This document shows positions 50,879-54,885 of a stretch of 54,885 nt of DNA, one piece after another. The stretch spans positions 1-54,885 of the forward strand of contig CAZAAC010000013.1 in the NCBI GenBank assembly GCA_964483155.1. The letters are read 5' to 3'. The stretch is from JAAYYM01 sp964483155. Lineage in GTDB: Bacteria > Bacillota > Clostridia > Lachnospirales > Lachnospiraceae. Made by a program: the position numbers and the translations under genes. The notes beneath the pieces were generated by a model. The model was not told the DNA's origin and did not search any database. It worked only from the letters and a program-made list of their open reading frames with translations. The first letter of the stretch is position 1; each line of letters begins with the position of its first letter.

Positions 50879-51574
50879 ATGCAGGTCATTGACAACCTTA
50901 AAAAAGAACAAAAAAAAATAAAGGATTTAAGCTTTGCCGGAAAATGCAGCTATATATGGGACTACTATAAAGTGCCTATCATTGCCTCCGTGATTGTCAT
51001 CCTGTTTGCAGTGCTTTTGATTAAGGATATCGTGCTGAACAGCCGTCCGACATACCTGTATACCTGTGTCCTTAATTCTAATTATACTTATGAAACAGAT
51101 ACTACTATTCCCATCGAATATACAAATTATGCAGAAATAGATACGGATGCGCAAATCCTGACCTTCGACTATTCTATGCATATTGACCCAGAGGGTTTAG
51201 ACCAGTCAACCATAGGCTATCAGCAAAAGCTACTGGCACTGCTTTCTTCCAATGAAGTAGATGTTATCATTGGAAATAAAGAAACCATTGAAAATTATGC
51301 CAAAGTCGGCGCCTATACAAATCTACAGGAGCTGTTGCCAGATGATCTGGCGCAGGAGCTGGCGGAAAAAGGCTATACCTACTATACTTATCGTAATGAG
51401 GACGGTCAAACCATTCCGGTCGGCATCAACATGGAGCATTGTACACGCTTCCATGAAGATGGCGAATTAGGAACCTATACAGAAGGTGACCAGCCTGTCT
51501 TTACAATTGTTCTGGATTCAAAACGTTCAGCAAATGCACTTGAGTTTTTAAGATTTCTGATCAGTAAAGACTGA
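50879..51574 (+). CDS. Membrane-anchored protein of unknown function
   Basis: The 231-residue protein has a cytoplasmic N-terminus rich in Lys, a single membrane helix (about 34-51) and an extracellular domain of about 180 residues. The outer part has an alternating pattern with VDVIIGNKETIENYAKVGAYTNLQELLP, reminiscent of a solute-binding-protein lobe, but I do not recognise a family. AAAGGA lies about ten bases before the ATG. Its last 27 bases overlap the end of the convergent O-antigen-ligase-like gene, and it stands beside a polysaccharide locus. Confidence 0.75.
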   Translation: MQVIDNLKKEQKKIKDLSFAGKCSYIWDYYKVPIIASVIVILFAVLLIKDIVLNSRPTYLYTCVLNSNYTYETDTTIPIEYTNYAEIDTDAQILTFDYSMHIDPEGLDQSTIGYQQKLLALLSSNEVDVIIGNKETIENYAKVGAYTNLQELLPDDLAQELAEKGYTYYTYRNEDGQTIPVGINMEHCTRFHEDGELGTYTEGDQPVFTIVLDSKRSANALEFLRFLISKD

Positions 51575-53161
51575 GGCCCCGATTCCTATCAGTATAAATA
51601 TTACCGGGGTGCACATAACCTGCTGGTAACAATACATATTATGAAATGCGTAGGATAAGATACAAATCGCAACAGCCATAAGCATGATTTCTTTTGACCG
51701 ATTCTTAATAAAGCTCACTGCCGCGGATACAAAAATGCCACCATAGGCTATGAGGCCCAGTATTCCTTCATTAATCATAATATTGAACCATTCATTATGG
51801 GCATTTGTCAAAACGCTGCTCCCCCAGACTGCAGATACTTCATCAGCATAGTGCAGATAAGTATAGGAAGCGTAAGCATCCGGTCCGACGCCTATGAGTT
51901 TTTCCTTGATTGGATATTCAGCAAACATCTTCGCGGAATACGACCACGTGAATCCACGTGCATTACCCCATTTATCATTAAAATTGAGATACTGTGATTC
52001 ATAGAGCTTTGCCATAGAGGGCGGCAGCTCACCCCGCGTCGTCTGCACGATCAGATTAAAAATGACCATAGTACCGCCGATTAACAGTATCACGCCTAAC
52101 ACACGGAGCCATTTATAGTCCACAATATTAAATTTATTATTTTTTTCCGCCCATAAGATCAGTATATATACCAATGCAACTACCGCTAACACGCCCCACA
52201 ATACTATATTCTGTGAAAAGAAAACGGACAATGTATCCAGCTGTACCGCCCTGTCTGGGAAAATAATCTGCAGTAGTCCCATAAGCCTCATAGAAGCAAG
52301 GATCAGCATTACCACCTCTAAAAATCTCTTAAATTCCTTGTTTGTACCAAAGGATAAACAAAACAGCGTAAAAAGCATAGCAGCCAAGGCAAAAAATGCA
52401 CTATCACTATTTTGTGTGACCAGTGAAGAAAATCCCAGAAAACAGTAAATAGCAAAGCAAATTCTCTGCCACTTCTTGTCACAATACCAAAAAAGCACCA
52501 TCCCAATCGGAAGCACCGTACATAAAAAGCTCGAATACCATGTTGCCTGTCCCATCGTCGTGAGGAACTGGATATAGTAGCTACTATCGATTCCCTCATA
52601 GAGTGCTAAAGGATCTATCATAAAGCGGTGCAGGATTGCCAGTAAAAAGGAGAGGCCTGAAGCAACGCTCATCACCCATATAAAATCATATTTCCAGTTT
52701 TTATTCCAAAATCTCGAAACAAAAAAGTACAGCAAAACAAATGACATCTGGCTGACCCAGCCCATCTCCCAGCCCTTATAGCCATATAAAGCATTATCCT
52801 TAAAGTCACTCAGCAGATAAGATCCTGTAGCAACTATGGCATAGCTGATCACGAACCAATCCAGTATCATAAGTTTTTTTACCGCTTTTTTCAGATATTC
52901 GAGTAGTGCTTTCCCGTTTTGCATCTTGATATAAAAGAATACCAGATGCACCGCCAGAACTACTCCCGCCAGTACAAGCATGACAATCGTTGTCTTGGCA
53001 TAAAGCTCAAATTTAAAATCCCCTATATCATAGTATTTATTATGATAAACCAATGGTAACAAGATAAATAATAAAAGCACATACCCTGATACAATCACAC
53101 GAAGCATATAGCGCGTGATCTCGATCGGTACGATTTCCACTTTTGCACTTTTCTTTGACAT
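51548..53161 (-). CDS. O-antigen ligase / polymerase (Wzy)-like membrane protein
   Basis: The 537-residue protein has about 12 membrane helices and the Wzy_C/WaaL-type large outer loop GVGPDAYASYTYLHYADEVS with the conserved histidine in NAHNEWFN. Such proteins join or polymerise lipid-linked glycans outside the membrane. The ATG at 53161 lies seven bases after GGGGG; the longer frame from 53278 would run into the dehydrogenase gene. It begins 16 bases after that gene's stop codon, so the two form an operon, probably for an exopolysaccharide or teichuronic-type polymer. Confidence 0.85.
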   Translation of the reverse strand: MSKKSAKVEIVPIEITRYMLRVIVSGYVLLLFILLPLVYHNKYYDIGDFKFELYAKTTIVMLVLAGVVLAVHLVFFYIKMQNGKALLEYLKKAVKKLMILDWFVISYAIVATGSYLLSDFKDNALYGYKGWEMGWVSQMSFVLLYFFVSRFWNKNWKYDFIWVMSVASGLSFLLAILHRFMIDPLALYEGIDSSYYIQFLTTMGQATWYSSFLCTVLPIGMVLFWYCDKKWQRICFAIYCFLGFSSLVTQNSDSAFFALAAMLFTLFCLSFGTNKEFKRFLEVVMLILASMRLMGLLQIIFPDRAVQLDTLSVFFSQNIVLWGVLAVVALVYILILWAEKNNKFNIVDYKWLRVLGVILLIGGTMVIFNLIVQTTRGELPPSMAKLYESQYLNFNDKWGNARGFTWSYSAKMFAEYPIKEKLIGVGPDAYASYTYLHYADEVSAVWGSSVLTNAHNEWFNIMINEGILGLIAYGGIFVSAAVSFIKNRSKEIMLMAVAICILSYAFHNMYCYQQVMCTPVIFILIGIGASVFTDQKS

Positions 53162-53177
53162 TTTCATACCCCCTGCT

Positions 53178-54503
53178 TTACAATCTCCAATATCTGATGT
53201 TTCTCTCTTGCGCTTCTGTTTTACTAAAAATCCCCTTAATATCAATGAGCACCTTCTGTGACTGCGGATATACAGCATAGAAAGGCTCGATTCCCTCGAT
53301 TCCCATCTTTACATATTCATCATGTGCCACTGCCATAACTGCACAATCAATATCATGAATGGCAGACATATCGGACAGCTTATATCCATATTCTCTCTTA
53401 ATCTCATCCGGGTCCGCAAGTGGATCGACAATATAAAGCTTTGGCTCATATTCCTTTAGACACTCTAAAATATCGATAATTTTAGAATTCCGCACATCCG
53501 GACAATTTTCTTTAAACGTAGCACCAAAGAAAAGTATTCTCGCACCCTTAACTCTCTTATTGGCAAGTATGAGCTGTTTGACAATCGCCTCTGCCATAAA
53601 TCGTGGCATATCATCATTTACGCGCCTGCCTGAAGAAATAATCTGTGAATGATAGCCCAGCTTCTCTGCCTCATACACGAAATAATAGGGATCAACACCA
53701 ATACAATGACCGCCAACAAGCCCTGGATAAAAGCCCAGTGCGTTCCACTTTGTATTCATCGCTGCGATGACTTCTTTCGTATCGATATTCATCTTGTCGA
53801 AAGCCATTGCCAGTTCATTGATAAATGCAATATTAATATCACGCTGGCTGTTCTCGACTACCTTAGCCGCTTCTGCAACCTTGATACTACTGGCCCTGTG
53901 TACACCGGCCTGTATGATGATTTCATATACCTTTGCTATTTCTTCCAGTGCCTGCTCATTACAACCTGACACGATTTTTACGATATTTTCAAGTCTGTGT
54001 ACTTTATCACCCGGGTTGATTCGCTCAGGGGAATAGCCTATCATGAAGTCCTCTCCACACTTAAGCTTTGATTCTTTTTCTAAAATCGGAATACAGATTT
54101 CCTCTGTAACGCCGGGATAAACTGTAGACTCGTACACGACGATGGCTCCCTTTGTGATATGTCTACCGATTGTCTTACTGGCACCCTCTACCGGTCGTAA
54201 ATCTGGTGTCTTATCACTATTGATTGGTGTCGGAACTGCCACGATAAAAAACTTTGCATTATCAAGTGCTTCTTCGTGATAAGTAAACTCCACCTTGCTT
54301 TCCTGTACGATTGCATCGCCGACTTCATCTGTCGGATCAAAGCCGCTCATATACTGTTCAATTTTATCTTCATTTCGGTCGTAACCGACTACATTCACAT
54401 GCTTTGCAAATGCCACCGCTAAGGGCATGCCCACATAGCCTAGACCTACCACTGCAATTGCCTCTTCTTTATTTTTTATTTTTTGATACAGACTAGTCTC
54501 CAT
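53178..54503 (-). CDS. UDP-N-acetylhexosamine 6-dehydrogenase (WbpO/TviB/VpsB-like)
   Basis: This NAD-dependent enzyme oxidises a UDP-sugar twice to a uronic acid, giving an acidic building block for a surface polymer. The 441-residue protein has the Rossmann start AVVGLGYVGMPLAVAF, the substrate loop VYESTVYPGVTEE and the catalytic Cys in GGHCIGVDPYY. The pattern is of the TviB/WbpO type (UDP-GlcNAc or UDP-GalNAc) rather than UDP-glucose dehydrogenase. The ATG at 54503 is preceded by GAGGAG at 10 bases. A perfect promoter lies upstream, and the Wzy-like gene follows. Confidence 0.9.
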   Translation of the reverse strand: METSLYQKIKNKEEAIAVVGLGYVGMPLAVAFAKHVNVVGYDRNEDKIEQYMSGFDPTDEVGDAIVQESKVEFTYHEEALDNAKFFIVAVPTPINSDKTPDLRPVEGASKTIGRHITKGAIVVYESTVYPGVTEEICIPILEKESKLKCGEDFMIGYSPERINPGDKVHRLENIVKIVSGCNEQALEEIAKVYEIIIQAGVHRASSIKVAEAAKVVENSQRDINIAFINELAMAFDKMNIDTKEVIAAMNTKWNALGFYPGLVGGHCIGVDPYYFVYEAEKLGYHSQIISSGRRVNDDMPRFMAEAIVKQLILANKRVKGARILFFGATFKENCPDVRNSKIIDILECLKEYEPKLYIVDPLADPDEIKREYGYKLSDMSAIHDIDCAVMAVAHDEYVKMGIEGIEPFYAVYPQSQKVLIDIKGIFSKTEAQERNIRYWRL

Positions 54504-54547
54504 TGTATCCAATCTCCTCACATAATTACTTGATTCTTCCCTAAAAC

Positions 54548-54576
54548 AGTATACTCATTTTATGCAAATATGTCAA
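54548..54576 (-). promoter_or_regulatory. Sigma-A promoter of the dehydrogenase-Wzy operon
   Basis: On the minus strand, a perfect -35 TTGACA (54571-54576) and -10 TATACT (54548-54553) are 17 bases apart, 45 bases before the start codon. Confidence 0.85.
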
Positions 54577-54599
54577 AAATTACTTCCTACTGAAAATCA

Positions 54600-54885
54600 T
54601 TATAGTTTACGCCTAAGCTTTAGAAACAGGAACTTTAGATTCGTCTTTAGGTATCGCTTCCATAGCCGCACGGGGTCCTGTGTTAGACGATACAGCCATT
54701 CCAGCGAAGTCCTCTGCATCCACCTAGGTGCACGCTTTACATTTCCTGCTGTAAAATCAAAGGCGGCACCAACGCCGAGCATCACACCGCGGAACATCCA
54801 CTTATGCGCCTGCATCCAGTATTCCTGCTTTGGAGCACCCAGCCCGATCCAGGTAAAGTCTGCATCTGCAGCTTTTATGCACTCT
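54600..54885 (-). CDS. WecG/TagA/CpsF-family glycosyltransferase, C-terminal part (runs off right edge)
   Basis: The frame stays open to the right end of the window, so the N-terminal half is missing. The visible about 94 residues contain the family block WIGLGAPKQEYWM, then GVMLGVGAAFDFTAGNVKRAP and a C-terminal basic tail. TagA-type enzymes add N-acetylmannosamine or a similar sugar to a lipid-linked N-acetylglucosamine, starting teichoic acid or polysaccharide chains. It is upstream of the dehydrogenase gene on the same strand, which extends the glycan locus to the right. Confidence 0.88.
   Translation of the reverse strand, partial: ECIKAADADFTWIGLGAPKQEYWMQAHKWMFRGVMLGVGAAFDFTAGNVKRAPRWMQRTSLEWLYRLTQDPVRLWKRYLKTNLKFLFLKLRRKL

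Noticed and set aside
1..54885. tRNA, rRNA, CRISPR array, prophage or insertion sequence
   Set aside because: No cloverleaf with conserved T-loop, no regularly spaced repeats, no transposase, integrase or phage structural gene was found by reading.

Overview
The window looks like chromosomal DNA from a low-GC Gram-positive anaerobe of the Clostridia, most likely Lachnospiraceae (family-level inference). The signs are an oxygen-independent class III ribonucleotide reductase, a type 2 orotidine decarboxylase, a BioY/ECF vitamin uptake system, many Sec lipoproteins, AAGGAGG-type ribosome sites and textbook sigma-A promoters (TTGACA-N17-TATAAT). I see no rRNA, tRNA, CRISPR array, insertion sequence, integrase or prophage gene. 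Genes are tightly packed and most lie on the minus strand.

Layout. 1-3.6 kb: start of pyrE, pyrF, and nrdD with a fused redoxin domain. nrdD has a sigma-A promoter and two NrdR boxes upstream. 3.9-10.8 kb: a minus-strand run of DUF2974 hydrolase, MFS carrier, PotABCD polyamine importer and TPR lipoprotein. 11-18.8 kb, mostly plus strand: a fold-type-III PLP decarboxylase, a large membrane GT-C-like protein, then MBOAT, SGNH and OafA-type acyltransferase genes. Together they look like a cell-surface modification locus, with signal peptidase I convergent in the middle. 18.8-21.7 kb: an ECF S component and a PadR/HAAS/DUF4097/PspC envelope-sensing cluster with an operator-like repeat over its promoter. 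21.8-29.9 kb: DUF4125, a lipoprotein, an AraC regulator divergent from a YicI-type alpha-xylosidase, an RpoD-type sigma factor, bioY with a BirA-like operator, and a D-lactate dehydrogenase. 30-33.4 kb: a lipoprotein and a chemoreceptor.

33.6-40 kb is the most interesting part. It groups endonuclease IV, a PD-(D/E)XK nuclease fused to an XPD/DinG-type helicase, an HPr-like protein with no histidine, and a two-gene unit of a DUF4130/TIGR03915-type protein and a radical SAM-HhH protein (TIGR03916-type). The two-gene unit is uncharacterised in function. Its promoter is followed at once by two abutting LexA/DinR-type SOS boxes, so the sequence itself points to a DNA-damage-induced repair or modification function.

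40-50.7 kb: nucleotide metabolism, with uraA behind a likely attenuator, an atypical PfkB kinase, TetR, purH, a PocR-GAF-PAS-GGDEF-EAL protein directly upstream of purH, an orphan ABC-2 permease, and guaB. 50.7-54.9 kb: a membrane-anchored protein and the edge of a polysaccharide locus (O-antigen ligase/polymerase-like protein, UDP-HexNAc dehydrogenase, and the C-terminal part of a WecG/TagA/CpsF glycosyltransferase running off the right end).

Coordinates use the start codon best supported by a ribosome-binding site, so several genes are shorter than the longest open frame.
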